Of a stretch of 64,000 nucleotides of DNA, positions 44,843 to 57,010 are shown one piece after another. A model generated the notes under the pieces. The model saw only the letters and a program-made list of their open reading frames with translations, was not told the DNA's origin and made no database searches. The translations under genes were made by a program, and so were the position numbers. Positions within the stretch are counted from its first letter, which is position 1; each line of letters opens with the position of its first letter. The DNA is from Gnetum montanum (lineage: Eukaryota > Streptophyta > Gnetopsida > Gnetales > Gnetaceae), in the NCBI GenBank assembly GCA_015680685.1, contig MNCI01001451.1, positions 944,274 to 1,008,273 on the forward strand, given 5' to 3'.

Positions 44843-47800
44843 ATGGCAATTCTCCAAGAGATGGATGCTCTGAGTTTAGACTATCCAGTTCGGCAAATTT
44901 TCTACTCCTAGTGTTGACAGGCAAATTTTCTACTCCTAGTTGCAAGACACAGCGTCTCATCATGACGAGGCTTTCTAGGATGGATAGGAGGAACTGGATT
45001 CTCAATCCGAGAGGGGGGGGGGGGGGGGGGGGGGGNNNNGGGTCAAACCAACCATACCACCATTCCTCCTACCCCGTCCTTTTGGACGAACCCGTTGTCT
45101 ACCACCGCTCCCTGTAGGATCACATCTGCACATCGCAAATCATGATTTCATTGGTAATGGGTAGCCATACCATTCCTTCGGCGCATCAACATGCCTATGC
45201 CCCTATCTCAACCCCAGTCACTACTCCCCTAGTAACTTTTGACCAATCCTTTTTTGCTTTGCAACATACACCAATCACGGCTACCCTGCCCCACATTCAT
45301 ACCATACCTACCTCGTAGTCATGTGTAGCTTTCACCTCTATTCCTACATTTACACCTGTCTCACCATCAGCGGCGAGCCCAGGCCCATCTATATGGTGGA
45401 CCCCATTCACTTCTCCTCCTACTACACTACCGTCACAAATGTCCCATTAAGCTAGCCATCAGACCTACAAACCCTTGCAAACGATGCAACCCAGTGCGAG
45501 ACTATGGTTTGTTCCACCAGATGCAAAAATAGCCTACCCTGTAGCACAACCCACGGTTGCTGCTCCAATAGCACCACCTACCAAGTGGTGGACAACGCGA
45601 GTAGCACCGTTCATAGGGGCCACCCCAATGGCACCGCCAATGGTTCACATTGCTGCCCCTACCACTCCTTAGATGGGAGCTACCCTGGTAGTTCCCTAAT
45701 CGTCTGCATCATCCTTGGGTTTGGATTAAGTGTTCTAGCTTATCCAGACCCTTATTGAGGAAATAAAGCACCTCAAGGCTATCGAGTTTGATACAATACA
45801 AGTCATGGACTTCTACCAAGATGATCCCATGAACCTGGTAGTGCCTGCACTAATGTTACCCCCAGGGATGTCACTCTTCCACTTCACAAAATACAATGGG
45901 AAAGGGGATCCTAATGCACATTTTGTTACATTTAGGTCTGAGTCCCTTCTTCTACAACAATGTCTTCATACGATCATCCATGTCTTTGCCATGTCTCTAA
46001 CCAAAAAAGCCCTAGATTGGTACCATGCACTTTCACGCTCTTTCATATCAACCCTAGAGGAGCTTCTAACCTAGTTTGTGATGCGTTTCAAGTACAACTT
46101 GAGACCACAGATGATGCTGGATCAGTTGATGAACATAAAACAAGATCCACTCAAACCAATCTAGAAGTTCATCCAACGTTGGAGCGCAACCCTTAACAAA
46201 ATTCGCAAGCCCATCGCGGAGGCCCACTTGCTGGCCATCTTTGAGGATGTAGTGAATGAATTTATTAAGTCTAGGCTATATTATCTCACTCCATGCACTC
46301 TGAATTAGGCTTTCACCTAGACTAAGAGCATACAGGATGCAGCTGAGGCAAGCAAAGACCTGGCCTATGTTGCATACAAAAACATCTTCACGAAGAAGAA
46401 TAAGTGTAAGGCTACAACAGCCACAGTGGCTGTTGTGGCGAACGAGGCCAAACCCAAACCTAACAACAACAGTAACAAGAACAACAAGAAACCAATCACA
46501 CCTACAACTAACCTCGCACCCAAATAGGCCAATGCATTACAACCTTCTACATTCACACCTAAGATATCTGCACCACCTAAACCAAACTTTGAGTGTAAAG
46601 ATAATTCGAAGTACACCCCGCTGCCCGTCAAGCCTTCAGATCTTCTAAAGTAGTTACTGCCAGTAGGGTACATCCAACATAAGAGGATGTTGGAGGAGGG
46701 AGCCAGGAAACACCAGTAGTACTAAAAACTTCTTAGGAATCCCTCTTTGGCCTTGGCCAACGAGCCCCCAGTTCCTAAGGGTTTCAAGCTAGAGCGGTTC
46801 TGTGACTACCATCAACAGTGTGGTCATGACACAGATTACTACATGGCACTAAAGGATGATATCCAAAGGATGATTGATCAGGGGAAACTGATGCTAGCTG
46901 AAAGCAACCCAGTATGTCCTGAGAAACAATCCTTGCACATTTACACGGATCCTCTCAACGCCAACAATGCTGGTTACATTATCAACACCATCAGTGTTGA
47001 CAGTAATCCTAGACCACCCCAATAGCTGTTTGTGGTATGTGTGCCTCAACATAGTGCACCAGCCCCACCAATGGCTAATTAAACTTTGCAGCAACCTTTC
47101 ATTCTGAGAGTCCCTCCTTGAGCATTCGCAGCTGCACCACCTATTAACAAAACCGCACCACCATCATGTACACTAACACTATTAGCTGCATTCGTTATTA
47201 AGGGGCGAAGCCACTCAATAGCCCCTACCTCACATAAGGTAGATTTAGAGCCTTCTCTCCCTAGAGAACGAGAAGTGCCCTTCACAGGTGAGACGTTAAG
47301 GGAAAGTACCATCCCAGGTACTTCCAATCCTATGTCCTCACCCCGTACATCTATGCCCTCGTCACCAAAAGATAACGTTGCTACGTGTGCATAGTCTTCG
47401 CCACCTCGTCCGAAAGCATCTGAACCCAGACCGAAAACTATAACTCCTCAAGAAACTTATCTTTTGGGATGAATAAAAGAGGAGAAAGGTAGTAAATCGG
47501 AAAGTGGCTAGGACCTTTTGAATGCCCTCACCCAGGTTAAGTAAGCTCTGAAACAGAAAAATACTACATTGAGCCTGTATGACATAATCATGACATCTAC
47601 TGCACATCGTGAGGCCTTGATCTACATGTTAATGGTAGTTTTGGTTGACGAGAATGTGCCAACGAAAGAGAAGGTAATCCATTTGGTCATGCTCCCTTTT
47701 GCACCTACAGAGCCAAAGTTGTCCCAACTGACTTTTTGCGATGATTCCATTAGGGAAGACCTTAAAAAGGGTAAAGTGACTATAGCACCTCTTTTCATCA

Positions 47801-48414
47801 CAATTAGGATCTACTAACATAAGATTCGAAGGGTACATGTTGATGATGGAGCTGCCAGAAATGTCATCCCTTTCCCTATTGTGGATAAGTTGGGTTTGGT
47901 TGAACAGATCAGACCCACAATAATGTCATGCTTAAAGTTGTTCAATGGGGCATGCATTGTGGTGAAAGGCACGGTCTATATTGACTTCATGGTAGGGGAC
48001 CAGTTTCCCACAAACGTAACATTCTTTGTGGTCGAAGAGATGCCTAGGTTTAACTTGATCTTGGGGAGGTCATGGTTAGCGCAACTTAGGACTGTCTCTT
48101 CATCCATTCATCAGGAGATCCATCTACCCTATGTAGGTAGGCAGGTGATGATCCATGATGATGAGGTAGCAACACAAGCTATCAACAACATAGATATGGA
48201 GCAGGGCTCAGAGTTCATAACCTCTAAGAATGAAGCGCTTGTCTCTGTAGATACTAACCATTTGACAAGAGAACCAGCTTAGCATGATGGTTTAGAAAAC
48301 AAAAATACATGGGTTGAGTTGCCCTTCCAAGTGGGGGACAATGATATAGAGGAAGGCTATGGCAAAGCTCCTCAGCCTTACGCCTCGCCCAATCCACGAT
48401 GGATCAAGAAGTAG
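44843..48414 (+). pseudogene. gag-protease of unit C
   Basis: Begins MAILQEMDALSLDYPVR at 44,843, soon interrupted by a direct 28-bp duplication (CAAATTTTCTACTCCTAG twice, 44,893-44,940), a poly-G run (45,011-45,035) and a 4-base gap. The capsid is readable: VMDFYQDDPMNLV, FHFTKYNGKGDPNAHF, FAMSLTKKALDWYHAL. Then come FCDYHQQCGHDTDYY and the protease with NVIPFPIVDKLGLVEQI, FNLILGRSWL and SIHQEIHLPYVG. It ends at NPRWIKK-TAG (stop at 48,412-48,414). Many Gln codons are TAG, often at the same positions as in B. It supplies the gag N-terminus missing from B. Confidence 0.8.
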
Positions 48415-48544
48415 TTACGCATAGCATAGCAGCCCCACTATTTCTTGCCCAGTTGCCATCCTTTGTACATTTACCGCCCTTTTGTTTTGCATCCATCCAT
48501 CTACATTATGTACTAATTAGCCATCTTCTAAATCATTAGTGTAT

Positions 48545-48695
48545 CATTTCGCTACCATGCGATGGCATGAAATGGCCTAAAACTATGATACTAGGCCATG
48601 GCCTAAAATGGCCTAAAACTATGTTACCACGCCATGGCACAAAATGGCCTAAAACTATGCTACCATACCATGGCCTGAAATGGCCTAAAACTAGA
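48545..48695 (+). repeat. Tandem array left of the antisense cassette, unit C
   Basis: Four units with CCATGGCCTGAAATGGCC then TAAAACTATG, against six in B. The difference in number shows turnover since the copies separated. Confidence 0.85.
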
Positions 48696-48862
48696 ACATC
48701 AAAATCAAAAAGTTAACATAAAATCGATCACATAGACAATGCATAAGCTAGCATAGAACCAATTCCTTTTTCAAAATTCTCCTTTTTCATTCAAAACTTT
48801 TGTCACTTAAACAATGTTTTCAATAGTTTTGCAAAAAATTCAAAATTTCAAAACCCATGCTA

Positions 48863-51800
48863 TCATGGGTCGTCTTCACCCGCATCATCTTCACCTGCAT
48901 CATTTACTCCCACATCATTCCCTTCCGCATCACCTTCCTCTACATTGCCTACTACTGCCTCTTCATTTCCACCCTCTATGGGCCTTGCGCCCTCATCTGG
49001 AATCTACATTATAAAAGTGAAGTAGTCAGCTAGAGCAACAAACAAAAGCTAGAATAGAGCATATGCCTTAACATAGTAGAAGGTGACTAACCCGAGATGG
49101 CCCTGCTTCTATCTCAAAGGGTATACGATCCAAATTGAGCCTGAGGGGATGCCAAACCTCCTCCTTCTTGATATTTTCCCAATGCCTATTGCTTGGTTCA
49201 GTGTCTACAGTAGCTTTCTCCTTCTATATGGTCGTCCATCTCAGGGGGTCCTAGAGAAAAGAAGGTGGTAGCGGTCACACCTATGGGAAGGGCCACTTCC
49301 TATTTAGGAGATTCACTGAATGTTACCTACTCCATGAACTTTTTGTAAGCCTCAGTAGCTCCAATGGAATTCAAGAATGCTTCATGGGTAAACACCTTAA
49401 TTGAAGCATCCCGGTATAGTTTACGATAGGTGGCATATTCCAATTTATACATATGTTTATGGTTCTTCTGGGATTTCCCCCATTCGTAAATTCTAGTGCT
49501 ATAGTCTTTCCAATCCTGACACTTCTAAGCAAATAGGTCAATTTGCATCCGCTGTTCTATGATTTCTTGGGTGTCCTCATTATTGTGCCGCACGACTGTC
49601 CAATATGTAGCATAATCTATTATAGCCATGCACCAACTGCCATCATTAGTATCATAGGCCATGACGAATTTGTTCCTGGATTTGAGGTCTCCCACTTTGG
49701 GACTCAGTACAACCTTCTCTTTCTTAGTTCTTTAGACCTGTTTCCATAAGTACTCATTGACATGCCTACACTCCCACAAAGAGCATGCCTAGTGCAAAGC
49801 ACATTTTCTAGCCTCATCATATATGCGATGAGGCACCTCAGCCACTTTGGGCAGGAATGTAGACATGACACCGACTTGCGACATCCATTTCGGGTCCCAT
49901 TTGAGTCAAGAGGCTATAACAACACAAAGAGCGCATTAGTCACATCAACATAGTAAAGTTAGCAGCTTAAGATGTCTAGCGTAGCAACTTTAAAAATTGT
50001 AGCGTAGCTACTTTACTTACCCACTTTAGGATTGACCTACTTGAGACAGCTGATCATGTCATCAACGAGTCCCTGCATAAATGTAAGTTTGTCAGGGGTC
50101 TCAGCCCATGGTTCTAGACGAACAAGGGGAGGTCCTGCAACACTAACAATGATGTCTGTTATGCAAAGAAACGTGTCAGTAATGACCAAGGTGGACTACA
50201 ATAAAGCTATGAGTAACATAAACAACAGTGTAAAGGCTCCTACCTAGTAAACCCTTGGGGGGAGGGGGGGGGGGGGGGGGGGTNNNNNNNNNNNNNNNNN
50301 NNNNNNNNNNNNNNNNNNNNNNNNNNNNNNNNNNNNNNNNNNNNNNNNNNNNNNNNNNNNNNNNNNNNNNNNNNNNNNNNNNNNNNNNNNNNNNNNNNNN
50401 NNNNNNNNNNNNNNNNNNNNNNNNNNNNNNNNNNNNNNNNNNNNNNNNNNNNNNNNNNNNNNNNNNNNNNNNNNNNNNNNNNNNNNNNNNNNNNNNNNNN
50501 NNNNNNNNNNNNNNNNNNNNNNNNNNNNNNNNNNNNNNNNNNNNNNNNNNNNNNNNNNNNNNNNNNNNNNNNNNNNNNNNNNNNNNNNNNNNNNNNNNNN
50601 NNNNNNNNNNNNNNNNNNNNNNNNNNNNNNNNNNNNNNNNNNNNNNNNNNNNNNNNNNNNNNNNNNNNNNNNNNNNNNNNNNNNNNNNNNNNNNNNNNNN
50701 NNNNNNGACATATCATCGAATATATTTTCAAACTCACCAGTGTCTAATTGTAGTTCCCCTCCTTTCTTCTCAAAGCTATGGTAGCACCCTTGGCATTTGT
50801 TCACTCACCTGATGTTGAACTACGTTCAGCAAAGGGACCTTCGGCAGAAGTTCCTTTTTGGTCGATGCAGGCTTCCTCTTTATTTGTTGGAACCTTTCTT
50901 TTCAAGGCACCAACATCCTTCTCATCCATAGGAGACTCCTCTTCATCTCTGAAAATGTCCTCCTCGTTAGTAGAAGGATTTTCCTTGATGACAGGAGCCC
51001 TTTGCTTAATGACAAGAGCTCCTTCCCTCTTAATAGGGGTCCTTTCTTCTATAAATGGCCCCTCCGCATCTTTATTTGCTGCCCCCATCTTGGGGGTCGA
51101 CACCTCTTCTTCACCTTCTTCTTCTTCTTCTTCCTCTAGCAGGAAAAGAAACATATTCGCATTGTAGCTTAAACCATGTTAGCTGAAGTAGGTGCTATGC
51201 TATGCTACGCTATCTAGCATAGCACAACATAGTAAGCATTTAGATCAAAAGGCAAAGAGACAATCATAAAGAAGATCATTTAACAATGGGAGGTTGTGTC
51301 CTGCATAGCTTAAACCGTAGTGATGGTCCCCCTTCCTCGACCATATGGGGAGGCTCTTTGTCTGGAGGAGGCCTCTTTCACCGCAACTTAGTGGCCACTG
51401 TCTCGGCGATGAGAACTTTCCCCTGTGATATGCTACCTATAGCAGTAGGGGGTGCCTCTCCCACGTTGTCTTGGCCATGGAAGTTGTGGGCCACTTGATC
51501 CTTAGTTGTCATAGAAAATGACTCCCCAATAGTTTCTGGGGGATCTTGGGCTTGGGTGGTTTGGAGGATTTGGGAGATCCATGGTTTGGAAATCTAGTTG
51601 TGCCCTTGCATAACCCAGATTCCATTGTCACAAACTACCAAAAAATCCATGAAACATTGCAAGCAGGCTATGTAAAAGGTGTAGTGCACGTTGAAATGGG
51701 ACTCCTACTTCTTATGAAGTGCGATGATTTCAGTTTGCAAGCCCTTACATAGATGCCTAGCCTAGTTGTAGCGAGCCCCCTCTTCCATGACCTCCTGCAT

Positions 51801-53953
51801 CACTCAAGTTTGGTCAATCCTAATGATCTTTCCTTGGAAAAGTAGCTAGGGGAAAGCATGGGCACAAAAGATGGGATAAACCTCTTTGGAGGCTCTCGGC
51901 TTGAGCTTCTCCATGGGGATTTCCTTTCATCCCTTTGCAATCCCTAGCCACTCCTCAATGTCCTCCTTCTGATGGTTCACCTCTTTATTGGTCTTTGACC
52001 CTATAGGAAGACCATCAGAAGGGACACCGAAAAGGTTCGTGAATAGCTGGTCATTGATTTTAAGGACCACCCGCACACCGTGTATACGTGTGCAGAAGCG
52101 ATCCACCTTCTTATAAAAGGAGTTTGTTAGGGCAAACATCTTAGTGGTAGGGACACTTGGGTTTGGGGCTAGAAACAAATCCATGAGCCTAGCATCTTGA
52201 AGGTGCTTGATTAGGGATTCCGAGGCTGCGCTGCATATCCAACGTTGGCTCTCATCTACCTCCCCATACTTGAATTAGATGTTGGCCTCCTGGTTCCCAG
52301 AAGTAATCATCGTCACCTCCTGGGACTTCTTCTCCCCTATAGCAGTTTGCACAAAAACACCAAAAAAAGGTTAAAGAGCAAAAGCAAAAAAGCAAAAAAC
52401 AAGTTAGGCAACACATAAGTAGTAGAAAAAATAGCGATGACACTCGAGCAGGCAGTAACTTATTGTTTAGCTTACCAGGTTTAAATGATGATGGGAATAG
52501 TGGAAGATCAACCAAGACATCTTCACCGGTGATCGGCTTAAAGGGTGTCCATCCCTCATCCAACCAATCAGACTCCTTGCATTTATTGTAGAGTTTGGGA
52601 TATCGGGTTGGGTAGGTTTTGTACTCACCCTTGCATTGGCCTATCGAACCTGCGCGCATATTCTAAGTAGAAGAAAACTCCCGCAGCACCATCTATGCTA
52701 TGGTCAACACATCCGTATTGCTGTGAAGTCCATTCTCATTGATGAAAAAACTGGTAACAAAAACACAGTGTTAACATTTGACTAACGTAGCAAACATTGC
52801 ATAGCATAGCAGAACATGGTTATAAAACTCACCTGCCAGCACTGTAAATGGTTCCTAGTGGGTTTTGGAAGTACGTTCCCATGTGATGCACAATAAATAA
52901 GGTATTGTAGGAATGGTAGCAATTATACTTGGGCATCTCCCAGATCCAAGCCAAATGCCTCAAATTTCTGGGGTTCTGACTGGGTCCCTCTCCTTGCCTA
53001 TTGCTAATTTCTCCATCCATCAAGAATCTCAAAATACCCAAATTTGCCCCAGGCAACAATGTTTCTGTTATGGCGGTCACTACCTCCTTTGCCAGATGTG
53101 ACCAAATGATCACACTGAAGCATTGGAGGAGAAATTGCAGGAACTCTTATGCTTCCTCCTAGAACCAGACTACCTACTACCCCACACGTGTATGAGGTGG
53201 AGGAGCATTGGCCACTGGTTCATTCATGTAGCACAAGACCCCCACGATTTCTAGGATAATCAAGATTGGCCTTAGTGCTACCCTACACAATATAATAGCA
53301 AATGTTAGCATCATGTTCGAGTGGAATTCAAACATAGCATAGCAAAACTAGCATTTTAGTAGATAGCATAGCATGATTTCCTTCATGCATATAGCGTAGC
53401 GAAAAAACACGAAGGAAATAGCGTAGCAAAATTAGCGTAACATAGCAATCAAGTGATTAGCCCTAACAAAATGATTAGCATCATGTCGTGACAAAACAGG
53501 TGTCACGCTGTTACATCATGCACATGGCTAAACCCCCCCTGAGGGTCGTATGCTATGCTTCTTGCATGCCAAGTGGCTCAAATCATCCAAGCCTTTGCGG
53601 TAATGATAGCTGCAGCGATGGCGGTCTAGGTGAGCTTGCATGTAACCTTAGCGTAGCGTCCATACATTCACCATGGCCGAAATAGCAACAGTGACGGTGT
53701 AAGGGCCAAAACAATGACAACGCGATGACATAAAAAACACAGATGGCTAAAAAAATCATAGAAAAAAAATAAAAAAAGCAAAAACAAATGATAGAGGTGT
53801 AAAAAAAAGAAATACAGGAAACATAGCAGCCTACCAAGCCAACGGTGTCTCCTCTTGCATTGCGACACACGCCTGTGACACACGCCCTAGGGTTTCCTTT
53901 ACTTCTTTAACCTTGGCAAGCACCGGGTTTTTGCATTCTTTTCTGGGAGCCAT
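48863..53953 (-). pseudogene. Antisense eight-exon cassette gene, copy C
   Basis: Second copy, same layout. Exons (minus): 53,953-53,835; 53,282-52,833; 52,750-52,476; 52,336-51,284; 51,135-50,244 (contains the 423-N gap); 50,155-50,041; 49,913-49,092; 49,003-48,863. Lengths equal copy B for exons 1, 2, 6 and 8 (119, 450, 115, 141). Exon 3 is 3 nt longer (275 against 272), which keeps frame. Exon 1 reads MAPRKECKNPVLAKVKE. Exon 2 reads ALRPILIILEIVGVLCYM, FLQFLLQCFSVIIWSHLAKE, LAWIWEMPKYNCYHSYNTL and NPLGTIYSAG. Exon 4 stays in one frame through PMEKLKPRASKEVYPIFC to LRFKLCRTQPP. The exon 4 donor is degraded here (GT to TT) although intact in B. The C-terminus is VNDAGEDDAGEDDP. Stops, mostly TAG, are present in exons 2-4 and 7. 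Confidence 0.7.
50284..50706. other. Assembly gap of 423 N with flanking poly-G
   Basis: Unknown bases inside exon 5 of antisense copy C, preceded by a run of G that breaks otherwise conserved sequence and is likely artefactual. Confidence 0.99.
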
Positions 53954-54108
53954 CGTTTTTCTTGTCGACTCTTCCTTTGTTGCTACGTCAAATTGCCTCG
54001 CTCTTCATTAACACAATCGCTCTGCGCTTCAAATTTGGGCTCTGCGCTCTGAATGTAGGCTCTGTGCTGTTAGGGTGAAAATGGCGAGTTTACCAAGGGT
54101 TAATCCCC

Positions 54109-54115
54109 ATTTATA
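54109..54115 (-). promoter_or_regulatory. TATA box of antisense gene, copy C
   Basis: TATAAAT on the minus strand, about 160 bases upstream of the ATG at 53,953, followed by the GGGGATTAACCC block conserved with copy B. Confidence 0.6.
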
Positions 54116-54284
54116 GTCATGATGGTGAAAGGGAAACTTTTCATTCTCTCTCTCCGTTTAATGTGGAGTATTCTGTGGAGCGTAGCATGCCTGCCACGGC
54201 GTAGCAACACTATTCGCATTAAGGCAAGTGGGCCTGAGCAAAAGGCCTTAACATGCTTCATACTAGCTATTTGGATTCATGAAA

Positions 54285-54620
54285 ATATGTTGTTAGTGGT
54301 CCACAAAGACCTTAAACTAGTAGTCTAATACTTTTGCATTTTAGGTGGTCTGCAAAGTCCTTAAACTAGTGCCTTCTAGATTTCATATCTTGACGGTCCA
54401 AAAAGACCTTAAACTAGTGTCTTCACAACATACCTTGTTAGCAGTCTGCAAAGATCTTAAACTAGTAGTTTCAACCTTTTATCCATTGGTAGTCTGTAAT
54501 GACATTAAACTAGCCATTCTACATTTCTTACATAAGCAGTTTTGCACTTTTACATTAGCAGTTTTACATTTCTATGTCTTAACGGTCAACCACGATCTTA
54601 AATTGGCAAATTTTAAACCT
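54285..54620 (+). repeat. Tandem array right of the antisense cassette, unit C
   Basis: About six or seven units with GGTCCACAAAGACCTTAAAC and TAGTAG, equivalent to 39,475-39,775 in B, with one or two extra units. Confidence 0.75.
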
Positions 54621-54751
54621 TATATCATACTTCATAGTTACGTCTATAGTTTGCATCTCATTGCTATTTTGCAAATGCTCACTACACACAGTTACTACAT
54701 ACAGGTACCTCTTAACTATACTTTCATCTCATTTTGGCAAGTTGAGTGAGA

Positions 54752-55570
54752 ATGGAAATCCATCATGATCTCTCTTCATCTTTAGCTTTAATAGGCCTAC
54801 ATGGTGAACTCGCAAGACAACTGAACCCAAAACTAATAGACTGGGAATCATCCATAGTTAGCACCATAGCATCCTTAAAAGCATCCTTAGACTAGCCTGG
54901 GCATCTAGTCCAAGCCCTAGATTTAGAGGCCAGGGATGTAATTAAGGACCCTCTCATCGAAATGCCTATGACCACATCTAGGGGGAAATTAAAAACGTTA
55001 AAACTTAGTTTCCTCCTAGATTCGCAGATGCACAAAGATGTAGCCAAAATTCTGCAAGATAACATTAAAATCTTTGCATGGTCATACAGTGATATGCTGG
55101 GTTTATATCTGAGGCTAATATAGCACAACATTATCTTAGACCTACACATGAAAGTAGTTAAGTAGAATGCTCGCAAGGTCAAACTAGAGATTGCATTGGT
55201 CGTATGGGATGAAATCGCTAAGCTATACCAACCCAGTTTCATCCAGGTAGTTGATTACTCGGAATGGGTGTCTAACATTATTGTAGTCTCTAAGAAAATG
55301 AAAGGAATACGAATCTGTATAGACTTTCAGGATCTAAACAAAGCAACGATCAAAGATGATTTCCCACTGCTGAGTATTGATCAACTCATTGACACTACGG
55401 CTGGTCATGCTCTGTTATCCTTTATGAATGGTTTCACCAGCTACAACCAAATTCGCATTAAAATAGAGAATCAGTTAACAACAACCTTCATGATCCTATG
55501 GGGTACCTTTTGTTACACTGTGATGCCTTTTGGGCTCAAGAATGCCAGAGCAACCTACCAGCGAGCCATG
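54752..55570 (+). pseudogene. RT region of unit C, truncated
   Basis: Starts MEIHHDLSSSLALIG, equivalent to 39,900 in B, and keeps the RT fingers and palm that B has lost: MHKDVAKILQDNI, IDFQDLNKATIKDDFPL (motif 2), HALLSFMNGFTSYNQI, and WGTFCYTVMPFGLKNA up to TYQRAM. It ends abruptly after GAGCCATG at 55,570, before the YMDD box; RNase H and integrase are absent. In-frame TAG codons occur at 54,894 and elsewhere. The downstream sequence belongs to another family. Confidence 0.8.
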
Positions 55571-55960
55571 CCTCAAGCTTACTTAACCATACAATCATGA
55601 CATATAGGTAAGCTTGTGAAGACATCGATCAACCAACCCATCCTTGTTCCATAAGGGTGGATAAGCACTTAGTCCTTGGAATTTGATTGGATTGCATGTG
55701 AAACACTTGTATTCATATGGTTGAGCGTAGGGGTACCTCGTCGGTCATCAAGGACCAACAAAAAATGGGGAGCATATCACTTTTGTCAAAGTACTTATGG
55801 GAAGAAGATGGTTTAAGGTAAAGAAGGTTGATCTCAAAGATGGGTAGATTTTCTAGTGGAGGATACAAAAAAAGAGTTTTAAGGTCTTTATTTTAAAGAA
55901 GATATTAGAGCTGCAAAAAAGTACTTCCAAAATATCTTCATTAAGAGGGGGGGGGGGGGG
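55571..55960 (+). repeat. Leader-like fragment of the E family
   Basis: 55,678-55,755 (GGAATTTGATTGGATT ... TAGGGGTACCTCGTCGGTCA) matches 60,718-60,795 in the leader of element E. A pure G run of about 17 bases lies near 55,947. No coding sequence was seen. Confidence 0.55.
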
Positions 55961-56039
55961 GGGTAGTATGGGGGAGAAGGGGGATGTGAAAGGTGTGTTG
56001 GAACCCAAAATAAGTGAAACATAGGTACACCCCAAGATC

Positions 56040-56165
56040 TATCATCCAATTAGAACTTTATATGACTCAATATTGCCCACTGGCATCAAATCCATGACCT
56101 AGAGCTTCCAAATCAAGTGTCTTACCACTAGGCTAATACCTCATTATTATAAAACATCTTCATTG
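56040..56165 (-). repeat. tRNA-related SINE-like element, copy 1
   Basis: On the minus strand, ATGAGGTATTAGCCTAGTGG and TAAGAC (A-box-like) are followed by TCATGGATTTGATGCC (B-box-like) and AGTGGGCAATATTGAGTCAT. The same order appears at 56,900-57,010 on the plus strand. The cloverleaf is not intact, so it is not a working tRNA gene. Confidence 0.55.
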
Positions 56166-56899
56166 ACACTTTTAATGGGTAGGCTTCATTCTAAGGGATA
56201 GGAAATTTTTGGTTCAAAAGGTTTGATCAAGTGTAATGGTGAATATTTTTTCCATCAAGGTTAATGCATGCTTTTTCTTAAAAAAAATTCACCCATGAGA
56301 AGACTATGCTATCATGCCATATAAAAAATCTCATGATGTAATTAGAAATGTGGGGGCTAATATTTCTCCCAACATAATAAGAGTTATAAAGAAAAGTCCA
56401 AGGTAAGAGATGGTTGGTAGTCTATTTAAGCCTATCAAGTTTGTTAGTAGAGTTTTATTTAAAGGAAGTAATTCGTAGCATTGTAAGGATATTTAGCGAG
56501 CCATTGATGATTGATTAGCAACCACAAAAGCACATTCTATATTACTAAAGGAAGTATTTTAGAGCTAGAAATGTAATTGAATATCTAATAATCCATGTGA
56601 AATTCTAGAGTTTTTCTTTATTTTATTTTTAGAAGACAAACAAGGTTTAGGAGCCTTTATAAACCTCTTTATGTTAAAGCTCAATTGTGTATCAACTATT
56701 GATGATATCTGGTAGAGGAGGAGACTATCGTTATGCTTTAGGTGCTACATCATCCATGGTTATTTTCATATAGGTGATTCATCTAGCTAGAGCACTTAGA
56801 CCTCATTGATTATGTAACATTCATTTGAAGTTTCATTTGTTGAGAGGTAGGAAATGTATGTTGATCTCTTTTATGATTTTAGTTAGCAAAGTTTTTAAA
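56166..56899. other. AT-rich DNA, no gene seen
   Basis: Spacer between the two oppositely oriented SINE-like copies. No recognisable feature. Confidence 0.5.
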
Positions 56900-57010
56900 C
56901 CATGAGGTGCTAGCCTAGTGGTAAGATTCTTGATTTGAAAACTCCAAATCATGGGTTCAATTCTAGTGGGCAATATTGAGTCATAAAATTCTATTTTCAT
57001 TATATATCTT
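56900..57010 (+). repeat. tRNA-related SINE-like element, copy 2
   Basis: ATGAGGTGCTAGCCTAGTGG then TAAGATTCTTGATTTGAAA, CATGGGTTCAATTCTAG and TGGGCAATATTGAGTCAT. A-box-like and B-box-like parts are about 45 bp apart and followed by a T-rich stretch. It is inverted relative to copy 1. Confidence 0.55.

Noticed and set aside
50240-50812. Three overlapping open frames of about 165-186 codons
   Set aside because: They exist only because N is not read as a stop; their real residues come from a poly-G run and short flanks.
56905-56978. Functional tRNA gene
   Set aside because: A-box-like and B-box-like parts are present but acceptor and anticodon stems do not pair, and a second inverted copy continues beyond the tRNA-like part. 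SINE-like is the better reading.
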